In this document: positions 52,836 through 61,278 of the stretch, in pieces
How positions within the stretch are numbered: the first letter of the stretch is position 1
How the letters are laid out: every line of letters starts with the position of its first letter
Source: Candidatus Leptofilum gracile
Lineage (GTDB): Bacteria; Chloroflexota; Anaerolineae; Promineifilales; Promineifilaceae
Assembly (NCBI GenBank): GCA_016713825.1
Contig: JADJOJ010000006.1
Location: 310,001-374,000 of the forward strand
Length of the DNA stretch: 64,000 bases
Reading direction: 5' to 3'
Translations under genes and position numbers: made by a program
Notes under the pieces: model-generated
The model's database searches: none
Told to the model about the DNA's origin: nothing
Seen by the model: only the letters and a program-made list of their open reading frames with translations

Positions 52836-53419
52836 AGCTGCTGGCTCTGCGCTGCCCGACCTGTGCTCAACCCCTCAAGCCGCAAAGCGTGGAGGTGGTG
52901 GTGCTGCGTTGTGATTGTGGTACGGCCGTTTCCCTCCAAGACACCGGCCTGGACACAATTGCCGTACAATTTGCCGCCCCCGCCGTAGAAAAGTTCGATG
53001 CCTGGCTGCCGCTGTGGGTTTTTAACGGCCGTGTTCACATCACCAACCGCCAAACCCAGGGCAGCAACAAGCAGGCCCAGCAAGATTCCGAACAGCTGTG
53101 GAACTACCCGCGCCGCCTCTACGTGCCCGCCTGGGAGCTGCCCACCGAAACCGCCAGCCAGCTCGGCGGCGATCTGGTACAGCGCCAACCCCTGTTTGAA
53201 CGCACCCCACACCCCGACAACTTCCCCTTCGTCGAAGCCGTCGTCACCCCAGAAGATGCGCTCAAGCTGTTGGAATTTGTGGTACTCAACGTGGAGGCCG
53301 CCCGCGCAGATTGGCTCAAAAGTTTGGATTTCCACATCGAAACCACCACGCCCCAGCTGTGGGCCATCCCCGCCCTAAAAGAGGGCAGCGGCTGGCAGAT
53401 GCAGCCAAGGCTCAAGTAA
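52832..53419 (+). CDS. Zinc-ribbon protein 3 (unknown function, soluble)
   Basis: This 195-residue protein starts with a further zinc ribbon (LRCPTCAQPL, VLRCDCGTAV). The rest is soluble, with WLPLWVFNGRVHITNRQTQG and LYVPAWELPTE, again the P-x-W-plus-beta-strand pattern of its two neighbours, but without membrane helices. It overlaps gene 2 by ATGA. The three genes look like one operon whose products form a complex at the membrane, with this one as the soluble partner. I do not recognise a characterised family. Confidence 0.78.
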   Translation: MKLLALRCPTCAQPLKPQSVEVVVLRCDCGTAVSLQDTGLDTIAVQFAAPAVEKFDAWLPLWVFNGRVHITNRQTQGSNKQAQQDSEQLWNYPRRLYVPAWELPTETASQLGGDLVQRQPLFERTPHPDNFPFVEAVVTPEDALKLLEFVVLNVEAARADWLKSLDFHIETTTPQLWAIPALKEGSGWQMQPRLK

Positions 53420-53429
53420 AATGACTTGC

Positions 53430-53540
53430 CCAGCCGTAACTGGCTGGGGCTACATGATGAAAGCCTCTTTGAGGCTCGCTTTAGCCCCACCGGGGCTTCC
53501 CAATGTTAGCCAGGGGCTTCAGCCCCCGGCGCTAGTCACC
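53430..53540. repeat. CCAGCCGTAACTGGCTGGGGC / CCCCACCGGGGCTT repeat
   Basis: Several small palindromes follow each other: CCAGCCGTAACTGGCTGG, AAGCCTCTTTGAGGCT, AGCCCCACCGGGGCTT and GGGGCTTCAGCCCC. It fills the 142-base gap between the zinc-ribbon operon and ridA. A decayed relative is at 3205-3272. Confidence 0.65.
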
Positions 53541-53561
53541 AAAAAATTCAAGGAGTTAACC

Positions 53562-53948
53562 ATGAAAACAATTATTCACACCGATGACGCACCAAAGGCC
53601 GTCGGCCCCTATTCACAAGCGGTACGCACCGGCAATTTGCTGTTCACCGCCGGGCAGGTGGCCATCGACCCGGCCATTGGCAAACTGATCGATGGCGATG
53701 TGGCAGCCCAGGCGGAGCAGGTGATGCGCAACTTGCAGGCCGTGCTCACCGCCGCCGGCACCAGCTTTGACCACGTGGTTAAAACCACCGTCTTCCTGGT
53801 GGATATGGCTGATTTTGCGGCTTTGAATGCGGTATACGGCCGTTACTTCCCCGCCAATCCCCCCGCCCGCTCCACCTTTGCTGTACGCGGTTTGCCCCTG
53901 GGCGCCAAAGTCGAAATCGAGATGGTGGCCGAGATACCGAATGCCTAA
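53562..53948 (+). CDS. ridA: RidA family enamine/imine deaminase
   Basis: The 128-residue protein is a complete RidA: KAVGPYSQAVRTGNLLFTAG, VAAQAEQVMRNLQAVLTAAG, VVKTTVFLVDMADFAALNAVY, ARSTFAVRGLPLGAKVEIEMVA with the arginine that holds substrate carboxylate. It hydrolyses reactive 2-aminoacrylate-type intermediates made by PLP enzymes. AAGGAG lies just before the ATG; the frame is open upstream through the repeat but that part is not coding. Its end overlaps the response regulator start by eight bases, so the two are probably cotranscribed. Confidence 0.95.
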   Translation: MKTIIHTDDAPKAVGPYSQAVRTGNLLFTAGQVAIDPAIGKLIDGDVAAQAEQVMRNLQAVLTAAGTSFDHVVKTTVFLVDMADFAALNAVYGRYFPANPPARSTFAVRGLPLGAKVEIEMVAEIPNA

Positions 53949-54624
53949 CGAAACCATTCTCGTTGTGGACGACGAGGCCAACATCCGCGATTTGGCCCGG
54001 CTTTACCTGGAAAAGGATGGCTATCAGGTCATCCTGGCCCAGGACGGCGCACAGGCGCTAAAGCTGGTCAAGGAAAACGAGCTGGCCCTGATGGTGCTGG
54101 ATTTGATGCTGCCAGAGGTAGACGGCTGGGAAGTGTGCCGCCGCGTCCGCGCCCACAGCAATCTGCCCATCCTCATGCTCACCGCCCGCGACGACGACAT
54201 CGACAAAATTGTGGGGCTGGAAATGGGCGCGGATGATTACCTGACAAAGCCGTTCAATCCACGCGAACTGGTGGCCCGGGTGCGCGCTATCTTGCGCCGC
54301 ACCACCAGCGCCGCCAGCGGCCATGCCAGCGACGAAGCCCGCCAAATCGGCAGCGTCACCATCGACCCCAAAAGCCGCGAAGTGATGGTGGGCAGCAGCC
54401 GCGTCGCGCTGCGGGTCAAAGAGTTCGACCTGCTGCTGACGCTGGCCGACCATCAAAACATCGTGCTCTCGCGGGAGCAGCTTTTGGATTTGGTTTGGGG
54501 CTATGAATTTTATGGCCAGACGCGCACCGTGGACGTCCACATCGCCCACCTGCGAGAGAAGCTGGGCGACGGCGTCACCATCGAGACCGTTTGGGGTATG
54601 GGCTACAAGCTGGTGACGGCATGA
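53941..54624 (+). CDS. OmpR-family response regulator
   Basis: The 227-residue protein has a receiver domain with the acidic pair in ILVVDDEANIRDL, the phosphoacceptor Asp in LMVLDLMLPEVDGWE, the switch Thr in LMLTARDDDID and Lys in DDYLTKPFNPREL. The C-terminal winged helix (VRVKEFDLLLTLADHQN-like start, WGYEFYGQTRTVDVHIAHLR) is of OmpR/PhoB type and binds direct repeats upstream of target genes. No histidine kinase gene is next to it; the closest kinase in the window is at 11.7 kb. It overlaps ridA before it and the nucleoside hydrolase after it by a few bases. Confidence 0.94.
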   Translation: MPNETILVVDDEANIRDLARLYLEKDGYQVILAQDGAQALKLVKENELALMVLDLMLPEVDGWEVCRRVRAHSNLPILMLTARDDDIDKIVGLEMGADDYLTKPFNPRELVARVRAILRRTTSAASGHASDEARQIGSVTIDPKSREVMVGSSRVALRVKEFDLLLTLADHQNIVLSREQLLDLVWGYEFYGQTRTVDVHIAHLREKLGDGVTIETVWGMGYKLVTA

Positions 54625-55529
54625 TCATTTTTGACACAGACATGAGCCTGGGCACGCCGGGCGCGGAAATTGACGACGGCGCGGCGCTCATCTTTTTGCT
54701 GCGGGCGATGGGGGAACGGGTAACGGCCGTTACCACCACCCACGGCAACACCACGCTGGAAAATGCCCTCCACAACAGCCGCCGCCTGCTGGCTTATCTG
54801 GAACGCGCCGATTTGCCGCTGGGGCGCGGCGCGGCGCACGGCCTCATCGAGCCAAAGGCGTGGTTTGCCGACTGGCAAGCGGGCTACGGCCCAACGCCGC
54901 CCTGGCCAGACGAATCCCCACTGCCCCTGGCGGCCAATCTCATTATCGACACCGTGCGGGCCAACCCGGGGCAGGTAACGCTGATTGCCGTCGGCCCGCT
55001 AACCAACCTGGCGCTGGCCGTGCGGCTGGCCCCAGACATTGTGCCGCTGGTGCGCCAGGTGGTCACCATGGGCGGTTCGCTGGCCGACAAAACCACGCCA
55101 GAATTCAACGCCCACTGCGACCCGGAAGCGGCGCACGTGGTGCTCCACGCGGGCTGGCCCCTGCGCCTCATCGGCCTGGAGATTACCAGCCAGGTGCCGT
55201 TTTCGCGGGCGGCGTTTGCCAGCCTGCCAGACCACAATCCCGCGCTGGCGCTGTTGAAAACGCAGGCCGATGGCTGGATTGACCGGGTAGAACGCATGGG
55301 GTGGGGCCACAATGATTGTTCTTTGCACGATGCGTTGGCGGTTGCGGCCGTTTTTGATGAACGTTTGTTTGAATGGCGGGAAACGGCCGTCTCCGTCACC
55401 CTCCATCCCGAAAACCAGCGGGGCATTACCCGGGCCGTGCCCCAAGCGGGGAGTTTGGTGGAAACGGCCGTGTCGGTAAACGCGGATCGCTGTCGTGAGC
55501 TGATTTGGTCGTATTTAGTAACTGGTTAA
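54621..55529 (+). CDS. Inosine-uridine nucleoside hydrolase family protein
   Basis: The 302-residue protein carries the N-terminal Asp cluster in the form IIFDTDMSLGTPGAEIDDGA (family DTDPGxDDxxA, here with a four-residue insertion), a central VTLIAVGPLTNLALA, VTMGGSL, FNAHCDPEAAHVV and a late His in HNDCSLHDALAV. These bind the calcium ion and ribose. It would split N-glycosidic bonds of nucleosides for salvage. The ATG overlaps the response regulator stop (ATGA), so translation is coupled; the functional reason for that pairing is unknown. The C-terminal third contains three ACGGCCGT-derived TAV segments. Confidence 0.88.
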   Translation: MIIFDTDMSLGTPGAEIDDGAALIFLLRAMGERVTAVTTTHGNTTLENALHNSRRLLAYLERADLPLGRGAAHGLIEPKAWFADWQAGYGPTPPWPDESPLPLAANLIIDTVRANPGQVTLIAVGPLTNLALAVRLAPDIVPLVRQVVTMGGSLADKTTPEFNAHCDPEAAHVVLHAGWPLRLIGLEITSQVPFSRAAFASLPDHNPALALLKTQADGWIDRVERMGWGHNDCSLHDALAVAAVFDERLFEWRETAVSVTLHPENQRGITRAVPQAGSLVETAVSVNADRCRELIWSYLVTG

Positions 55530-55564
55530 TTGAGAAATTGGGGGCCTTTCGGATTTCTTGGGGT

Positions 55565-55626
55565 TTTGCGTGAAACGTAAAACGTGATTCACCTCTGGTC
55601 ACGCATCACGTTTCACGTTTCACGGG
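55565..55626. repeat. GCGTGAAACGTAAAACGTGA-family inverted repeat
   Basis: TGCGTGAAACGTAAAACGTGA is mirrored by TCACGCATCACGTTTCACG. It follows the nucleoside hydrolase and can act as its terminator. The remaining gap to 55725 has no ORF. Confidence 0.7.
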
Positions 55627-55725
55627 CTGTCAACCCCATAAATTCCCAAAGAGCCGAAATTGGGTAATTGGCGAGGTCGTAATTCGTGAAAATTTGTGTC
55701 AATTCGCGGCTAAAACGGTTTAAAA

Positions 55726-56391
55726 ATGGCTAAACGGTATCCCATCCCGGCAAAAGAAGCGCGGGCGGAAATTGAGGTGAAGAATTCAAGGTTTGTGGCA
55801 ACGGCCGTTCCCGCCTTCACCGTCGAAGAAGCCAAAGCATTCATCGCCCGCATCAAAGCTGAGTTTAGCGACGCTACGCACAACGTGCCCGCCTTCCTCA
55901 TCGGCTTTGGCAACAGCGTCACCGCCCACTGCAACGACGACGGCGAGCCGTCTGGCACGGCAGGACGGCCGATTTTGGCCGTGCTGCAGGGGAGTGGGCT
56001 GGGCGACATTGCCGTGGTGGTGACCCGCTACTACGGCGGCACCAAGCTGGGCACTGGCGGCCTGGTGCGGGCTTACGGCGACGCCACCAAAGCGGTGCTG
56101 GAAATCTTGCCTCGCGCCGAAAAGGTGCCCACGCACACCACCATGCTGGCGCTGCCCTACAATTTACTGGAGCAGGTGCGCTTGCTGGTGGGAGAGTGGA
56201 ACGGCCGTATCCTCGATGAACAGTTTGCCGCCGACATCACCATGACCATGCAGTTCACCACCGCCAAATTTCCCCGCTTTCAAGATGCCCTGCGCGAGCT
56301 CTCCCACGGTTCACTCGCCGCCGAAATTATCGAAACCAACGAAGACACCATCATGCCCCTCGGCACGTTTGCCGACGAAGCCGCCAATTGA
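55726..56391 (+). CDS. IMPACT/YigZ family protein (UPF0029)
   Basis: The 221-residue protein shows the family core KNSRFVATAVPAFTVEEAKA, FGNSVTAHCNDDGEPSGTAG, AVVVTRYYGGTKLGTGGLVRAYGDA and a C-terminal DUF1949-like domain (PYNLLEQVRLLVGEWNGRIL). This is the standard bacterial YigZ layout and length. The family is linked to translation under stress in eukaryotes (IMPACT), while the bacterial role is not settled. It is a single-gene unit with its own upstream gap. Confidence 0.92.
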   Translation: MAKRYPIPAKEARAEIEVKNSRFVATAVPAFTVEEAKAFIARIKAEFSDATHNVPAFLIGFGNSVTAHCNDDGEPSGTAGRPILAVLQGSGLGDIAVVVTRYYGGTKLGTGGLVRAYGDATKAVLEILPRAEKVPTHTTMLALPYNLLEQVRLLVGEWNGRILDEQFAADITMTMQFTTAKFPRFQDALRELSHGSLAAEIIETNEDTIMPLGTFADEAAN

Positions 56392-56502
56392 TGCCCAAAA
56401 AGAGGCCTTTGCCCGGCCAGCCAGGCTCTCTGTTGCCCCTGAAATTGATGAGCGAACCATGAATGCAATATAAGATGCCACCGTAATGGCACATTTGTCC
56501 TC

Positions 56503-56532
56503 TTGACCCCGGCTGTGAAAAAAGAGTAAACT
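56503..56532 (+). promoter_or_regulatory. Candidate promoter of a small transcript
   Basis: TTGACC (56503-56508) and TAAACT (56527-56532) are spaced by 18 bp. No long gene lies downstream on this strand, but a strong terminator is found at 56771-56801. Confidence 0.45.
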
Positions 56533-56539
56533 GCAAGCA

Positions 56540-56801
56540 CGTTACGAATGGCCATTTCGCAAACGGTTTAATTAACAAGTTTCACTGAGTCAGAAAGGAG
56601 GTTTTATCGTTTTGGAATACGTTACGGAAACTCACCGGCTGGCTAGGAACTGCATTAAATAGGGCTACTGATAGTACAGAAAGAGCCACCACAACTAGTG
56701 AAAATGGTTACGGCCGTTTCTAGTTAGCCACTATTTTATTAACCCCTCATACACATACAGTAAACATAAAGCGAGTCTGAATTCCAGACTCGCTTTTTTT
56801 T
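56540..56801 (+). ncRNA. Putative small transcript with a mini-ORF
   Basis: Between the candidate promoter and the terminator lie about 260 bases with no normal gene. A strong Shine-Dalgarno (AAAGGAGG, 56594-56601) stands ten bases before a TTG that opens a 17-codon ORF to 56662 (LEYVTETHRLARNCIK). The remainder includes one ACGGCCGT. It could be a regulatory RNA, a small-protein gene or a leader remnant. The region 56392-56868 has no other visible content. Confidence 0.35.
56771..56801 (+). terminator. Strong intrinsic terminator
   Basis: GCGAGTCTG (56771-56779) and CAGACTCGC (56785-56793) form a perfect 9-bp stem with a five-base loop, followed by eight T. The T-run is on the plus strand, so it ends rightward transcription. 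Confidence 0.9.
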
Positions 56802-56868
56802 GTTTCAATTCAAAAGCAAAATTCCCCTCCCCCGCTAATTTACCAATTTGCAATCGGGGGCGGCGTTG

Positions 56869-58194
56869 TTACCGCGTGCGACGGCTAAGGCCGCCACTGC
56901 GGTTACCCACAAACATGGTAGCCGGTAAGTTAAAGCCAAAATTGCGCAACCGCTGCTCACAATTTGGCCGCATCCCCCCAGGCATAAAATCGCCTACCAG
57001 TTCGCCGTCACTGCCGCCGGTTTCCTCAAATTTAAAGATATCCTGCATTACCACCGTTTCACCCTCCATGCCGGTGATTTCGGTAATGTTGATCACTTTG
57101 CGGCTGCCGTCGCGCAGTCGGGCTTGCTGCACAATCAGATCTACGGCCGAAACAATCTGCTTGCGCACCACAGACAGCGGCAAATCCATGCCCGCCATCA
57201 GCACCAATGTTTCCAGGCGGCTGATCGTGTCGCGGGGATTATTGGCGTGAATGGTAGTCAGGCTGCCATCGTGGCCCGTGTTCATCGCTTGCAGCATGTC
57301 TAGCGCTTCACCGCCACGGCACTCCCCCACCACAATGCGCTCGGGCCGCATACGCAATGAGTTGATAACCAGATCGCGAATGGTCACTTCGCTATCGCCG
57401 GCCTTCGATGGTTTTTTGGTTTCCAGGCGTACCACGTGCCGCTGTAGCAGGCTCAATTCGGCCGCATCCTCAATGGTCACAATGCGGTCTCCATCGGGAA
57501 TGAAGCTAGAGAGCACATTCAGCAGGGTGGTTTTACCAGAGCCCGTACCGCCTGCTACCACAATGTTCAGCTTTGCCCGCACACACGCTTCCAGAAAGTC
57601 GGCCATGTCCTTGTTCATACTGCCAAAGTTGATCAGGTCTTGGATGCCAAACGGATTGCGTGAGAATTTACGGATGGTGATATTGGGACCATCGATGGCA
57701 CAAGGAGAGACAACCGCGTTCACGCGCGAGCCATCTGGCAGGCGAGCATCCACCAAGGGAGAATCAACGCCAACATACCGGCCAAGTGGTTCAATGATTT
57801 TACGAATGATGCGTTCGACATGGGCATTATTCACAAATGTAATACCCGATTCGATGAGTTTGCCTTTCTTTTCGATATAAACCAGGTCGGCCCGGTTAAC
57901 CATCACTTCGGTGATAGTGTCATCGTTGAGGATTTTTTCTAAGGGGCCAAAGCCCAAAATTTCATCCAAAAGATCCTCAAAGAATTGCCTTTCATCGGCC
58001 GAGGCGAGGCTGATTTTGGCGTGTTGGCGGGCCAGTTTATACCGCTCCTGAATGAGTTTAATGGTTTGTGGGCTGCGATCTAGGGCGAGGTTTTTAGGGA
58101 GAGAGGCCTCGATTTTTTGGGCTAACCAGAGGCGTGTACTGTCCAGATTATGGGGTGAGGCGCTGGAGGCTGCCTCGTTTTGGTCTGTACTCAT
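56869..58194 (-). CDS. Tad/Flp pilus assembly ATPase CpaF (TadA)
   Basis: The 441-residue secretion ATPase shows DDTITEVMVNRADLVYIEKK, RLPDGSRVNAVVSPCAIDGP, Walker A VAGGTGSGKTTLLNVLSSF, the Asp box IVTIEDAAELSLLQ, Walker B region MRPERIVVGECRGGEALDML and the His box GHDGSLTTIHANNPRDTISR. It drives assembly of type IVb/Flp pili as a cytoplasmic hexamer. Two CpaB-like genes lie at 62-64 kb on the same strand, but tRNAs and unrelated genes separate them, so the Tad genes here are scattered. The C-terminal tail (SGGLSRRTR) is short and basic. No tadB/tadC follows it; downstream is the convergent small-transcript region. Confidence 0.93.
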   Translation of the reverse strand: MSTDQNEAASSASPHNLDSTRLWLAQKIEASLPKNLALDRSPQTIKLIQERYKLARQHAKISLASADERQFFEDLLDEILGFGPLEKILNDDTITEVMVNRADLVYIEKKGKLIESGITFVNNAHVERIIRKIIEPLGRYVGVDSPLVDARLPDGSRVNAVVSPCAIDGPNITIRKFSRNPFGIQDLINFGSMNKDMADFLEACVRAKLNIVVAGGTGSGKTTLLNVLSSFIPDGDRIVTIEDAAELSLLQRHVVRLETKKPSKAGDSEVTIRDLVINSLRMRPERIVVGECRGGEALDMLQAMNTGHDGSLTTIHANNPRDTISRLETLVLMAGMDLPLSVVRKQIVSAVDLIVQQARLRDGSRKVINITEITGMEGETVVMQDIFKFEETGGSDGELVGDFMPGGMRPNCEQRLRNFGFNLPATMFVGNRSGGLSRRTR

Positions 58195-58329
58195 GTTACA
58201 TCCTTGGGCGCTGCAGACCCATCATTCTGATTAAATTCAATAAGTCATTGTACAGGGAACGGCCGTTTCCCAACCATAGTCCGTTCTTACCAGCGAGGCA
58301 AGGAAACGGCCGATTGTTACGACTGCCAC

Positions 58330-58358
58330 TTGACATCCCCTGCTGCTTTGGATAGAAT
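58330..58358 (+). promoter_or_regulatory. Promoter of the tRNA cluster
   Basis: TTGACA (58330-58335) and TAGAAT (58353-58358) are exactly 17 bp apart. The first tRNA starts 22 bases after the -10 box. Confidence 0.75.
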
Positions 58359-58380
58359 TTCCCAGCCTTTAACATGGTTA

Positions 58381-58453
58381 GCCGGGATAGCTCAGTCGGT
58401 AGAGCACTGCACTGAAAATGCAGGTGTCCCCAGTTCGAGCCTGGGTCCTGGCA
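58381..58453 (+). tRNA. tRNA-Phe (GAA)
   Basis: A full 73-base cloverleaf: acceptor GCCGGGA/TCCTGGC (one G-T pair), D-arm GCTCAGTCGGTAGAGC, anticodon loop CTGAAAA with anticodon GAA on a TGCA-type stem, T-arm CCCAGTTCGAGCCTGGG, discriminator A. No CCA is encoded. Confidence 0.96.
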
Positions 58454-58560
58454 TATTTCTCTTTTGCATTAATAGCCGTTCATCAATGTGCGGTGAGATT
58501 GCAAAAAAGTTTTGCCAAATGAATCAGCAGTTGGTATAACTGTAGACAGCAATTCTCTTT

Positions 58561-58632
<72 letters not shown>

Positions 58633-58639
58633 CTAACAA

Positions 58640-58662
58640 CCGGCAGGCCGCAAGCCTGCCGG
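58640..58662 (+). terminator. Hairpin between tRNA-Gly and tRNA-Cys
   Basis: CCGGCAGGC and GCCTGCCGG form a 9-bp stem with a CGCAA loop, followed by ATTTGTTT. It may be a processing or partial termination site inside the cluster. Confidence 0.55.
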
Positions 58663-58672
58663 ATTTGTTTCC

Positions 58673-58743
<71 letters not shown>

Positions 58744-58751
58744 CAATATTG

Positions 58752-58780
58752 AAGCCCTTGCCGACCGGCAGGGGCTTTTT
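58752..58780 (+). terminator. Terminator of the tRNA cluster
   Basis: AAGCCCTTGCCG pairs with CGGCAGGGGCTT and runs into TTTTTATTT. It lies nine bases after tRNA-Cys and before the pepF ribosome-binding site. Confidence 0.8.
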
Positions 58781-58810
58781 ATTTCTCAGTTTGATTTGGA
58801 GTGTCCTGCT

Positions 58811-60553
58811 ATGATGACGTTTGCCTTGCCTCGTTCAGTTGATGCAATTAACCCCCGCCAATGGGAGACGTTTGCTCCCTACTTTGCCGAGTTGGCGGAA
58901 CGGCCGTTACCCCCCAAAAACCTGCGCCAATGGCTCACCGACTGGTCTGACCTTACCCGTCTGTTTTATGAAGCCGCTTCCCTGATCTACATTGAGAAAT
59001 CCCAAGACACCACCGATGCAAATAAAGAGCAGGCGTTCCTGGATCTGATCAATGATGTCTATCCGCAGGCACAGGTGGCCATTCAGACGCTGAAAGAGCG
59101 TTTGCTAGCAGTCGATCCCAGCAGCGAGGCGCTGACCGATATGGCGTTGGTGCTGCGCAATATGCAAAATGAGGCGTCGCTGTTTCGCCAGGAAAACATT
59201 CCTCTCTTTACCCAGGCAGCCAAGCTAGAAAATGAGTACGACAAAGTCACGGGTGCATTGCAAGCTGTGTGGGCTGGCGAAGAGAAAAACCTCAGCCAAC
59301 TGGGCTTCTATTTGAACGACAAAGACCGCACCGTACGCCAAAAAGCGTGGCAAACAATTGCAGACCTTTGGTTGAGCCAGCGGGAAACGCTAAACGGTAT
59401 TTACGCCGAACTGCTCACGCTGCGGCAGCAGATGGCGCACAATGCAGGCCTGCCAGATTACCGCGCCTACGCTTTTCGGGAGAAAGGCCGGTTTGATTAC
59501 ACACCTGAAGATTGCCTGACGTTTCATGAAGCGATTGAAACGGCCGTTGTTCCCGCCGTCCAACGCATTCTAAAACGCAAACAGGAGCAGCTGGGCTATG
59601 ATCGTCTTCGCCCGTGGGATTGGGTGCCAGAAAAAGGGACCCTGGTAGATGATTCGGGTGGGGAGCCGTTACGGCCGTATCATGGCCAGGAAGCCCTCAT
59701 CCAACACACGCTCAACATCTTCAACCAGCTAGACCCGCAGCTGGCACGCTACTTTGCCACCATGGCAGAGGATGAACTGCTAGACCTGGACACGCGAACC
59801 GGTAAAGCATTGGGTGGGTATTGCAGTTCATTGCCGTTGAGAATGCGGCCGTTTATCTTTATGAACGGCGTTGGTAGCCACGACGATGTGCAAACCATGC
59901 TTCATGAAGCGGGGCACGCCTTCCACGTGTTTGAAACAGCCGAACTCCCCCTCATCTGGCAAACCGACCCGCCAATGGAATTTTGCGAAGTTGCCTCCAT
60001 GTCTATGGAACTGCTGGCTGCGCCCTACCTGACTCACCAAAATGGCGGCTTTTACACCTCCCCCCAAGCCTCCCGCGCCCGCATCGAACATCTAGAAAAC
60101 ATCCTGGCCTTCCTGCCCTACATGGCCGTGGTGGACGCGTTCCAGCATTGGGTGTACACCCACCCCGAACAAGCCGCCGACGCCAGCCAATGTGATGCTA
60201 CCTGGCAAAGCTTGTACCAGCGCTTCTTGCCCGGCATTGATTGGACAGACCACAAAGATAGCCTGAAAACTGGGTGGCATCGCAAACTGCATATCTTCAC
60301 CACACCGTTCTACTACATCGAGTACGGCATGGCCCAGGTGGGGGCCTTGCAAGTGTGGCGCAACAGTCTGCAAGACCCCAGTCAGGCGCTGCAAGCGTAC
60401 CGGCAGGCCCTTGCCCTGGGTGGCACTAAAACGCTGCCAGAACTGTTTACCGCCGCCGGCGCTGAGTTCCGCTTTGATACCGAAATGTTAACCGGGCTGG
60501 TTCAACTCATTGAAGAGACAACAGCCAAACTAAGAAAAACGAGTTTAAGCTGA
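58811..60553 (+). CDS. Oligoendopeptidase F-type M3 metallopeptidase
   Basis: The 580-residue protein is an M3B family peptidase. The zinc site is HEAGHAFHVFE (HExxH, about residue 365-370), with the third ligand Glu in MEFCEVASMSMELLAAPYL. Other family segments are YCSSLPLRMRPFIFMNGVGS before the zinc site and FYYIEYGMAQVGALQVWRNS near the C-terminus. It degrades oligopeptides in the cytoplasm; no signal peptide is present. The start is the ATG at 58811 with GGAG upstream; a second ATG follows directly. Slightly shorter than Bacillus/Lactococcus PepF (about 600 residues). Confidence 0.93.
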   Translation: MMTFALPRSVDAINPRQWETFAPYFAELAERPLPPKNLRQWLTDWSDLTRLFYEAASLIYIEKSQDTTDANKEQAFLDLINDVYPQAQVAIQTLKERLLAVDPSSEALTDMALVLRNMQNEASLFRQENIPLFTQAAKLENEYDKVTGALQAVWAGEEKNLSQLGFYLNDKDRTVRQKAWQTIADLWLSQRETLNGIYAELLTLRQQMAHNAGLPDYRAYAFREKGRFDYTPEDCLTFHEAIETAVVPAVQRILKRKQEQLGYDRLRPWDWVPEKGTLVDDSGGEPLRPYHGQEALIQHTLNIFNQLDPQLARYFATMAEDELLDLDTRTGKALGGYCSSLPLRMRPFIFMNGVGSHDDVQTMLHEAGHAFHVFETAELPLIWQTDPPMEFCEVASMSMELLAAPYLTHQNGGFYTSPQASRARIEHLENILAFLPYMAVVDAFQHWVYTHPEQAADASQCDATWQSLYQRFLPGIDWTDHKDSLKTGWHRKLHIFTTPFYYIEYGMAQVGALQVWRNSLQDPSQALQAYRQALALGGTKTLPELFTAAGAEFRFDTEMLTGLVQLIEETTAKLRKTSLS

Positions 60554-60608
60554 GAGATTGCCCCTCTAGAGTTGGCGGCACAGGCAAGATCGAGATAATA
60601 TCAAATCT

Positions 60609-61274
60609 ATGACCAACGATGATTTTCAACCTAGCGTGGCAATGCGTGAATATCTGGCCGAGATTTATCGGCTGCAAGAGGATTCTCCAACGGTAAGCAC
60701 CACCAGTTTGGCGGATCGGTTACAAGTTTCGGCCCCGGCAGTACCCCGCATGCTCAAACGGCTTAGAAATGCTGGGTATGTTAAACATAAGCCATATCAG
60801 GGCATTGAACTGACGCCACGTGGCCGCGAAGAAGCCCTGCGCGCGCTGCGCCGCCATCGCATTTTGGAAGTTTTCTTGGTTAACGTAATGGGGTTTACCT
60901 GGGATGAGGCCCACGAGCATGCCGATGAACTGGGCAAAGGGCTCAACGACGACATCACCCAACGTATGGCCGAAATGACGAACTATCCCACCCGCTGCCC
61001 CCATGGTGAGCCAATTCCCGACGAGGAAGGCAACTTGCCGGAAGTGAAAGACGTCTGCATCATGAATTTGGGCGTAGGGCATGTAGGCACCATTAGCCGG
61101 GTGCGCACGCACGATCCGGAACGGCTAAAATATTTCAAATCGCTGGGGCTGGTTCCTGGTGCCGATTTTGAAATTATGGGGCGAGCCCCATTTAATGGGC
61201 CAATGCGCTTGCGGGTAGGGCGTGATGACGTGGTTCTGGGTATCGAACTAACCAAATCGCTGTGGGTAGAGTAA
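60609..61274 (+). CDS. DtxR/MntR-family metal-dependent regulator
   Basis: The 221-residue protein has an N-terminal winged helix (AMREYLAEIYRLQEDSPTVS, SLADRLQVSAPAVPRMLKRL), a metal-binding dimerisation domain (RHRILEVFLVNVMGFTWDEAHEHADELG, CPHGEPIPD) and a C-terminal FeoA/SH3-like domain (LKYFKSLGLVPGADFEIMGR). This is the three-domain DtxR/IdeR form, controlling iron or manganese uptake genes. None of those are nearby. There is no Shine-Dalgarno; a GATAAT box at 60594-60599 lies nine bases before the ATG, so the transcript may be leaderless. Confidence 0.93.
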   Translation: MTNDDFQPSVAMREYLAEIYRLQEDSPTVSTTSLADRLQVSAPAVPRMLKRLRNAGYVKHKPYQGIELTPRGREEALRALRRHRILEVFLVNVMGFTWDEAHEHADELGKGLNDDITQRMAEMTNYPTRCPHGEPIPDEEGNLPEVKDVCIMNLGVGHVGTISRVRTHDPERLKYFKSLGLVPGADFEIMGRAPFNGPMRLRVGRDDVVLGIELTKSLWVE

Positions 61275-61278
61275 CCCC

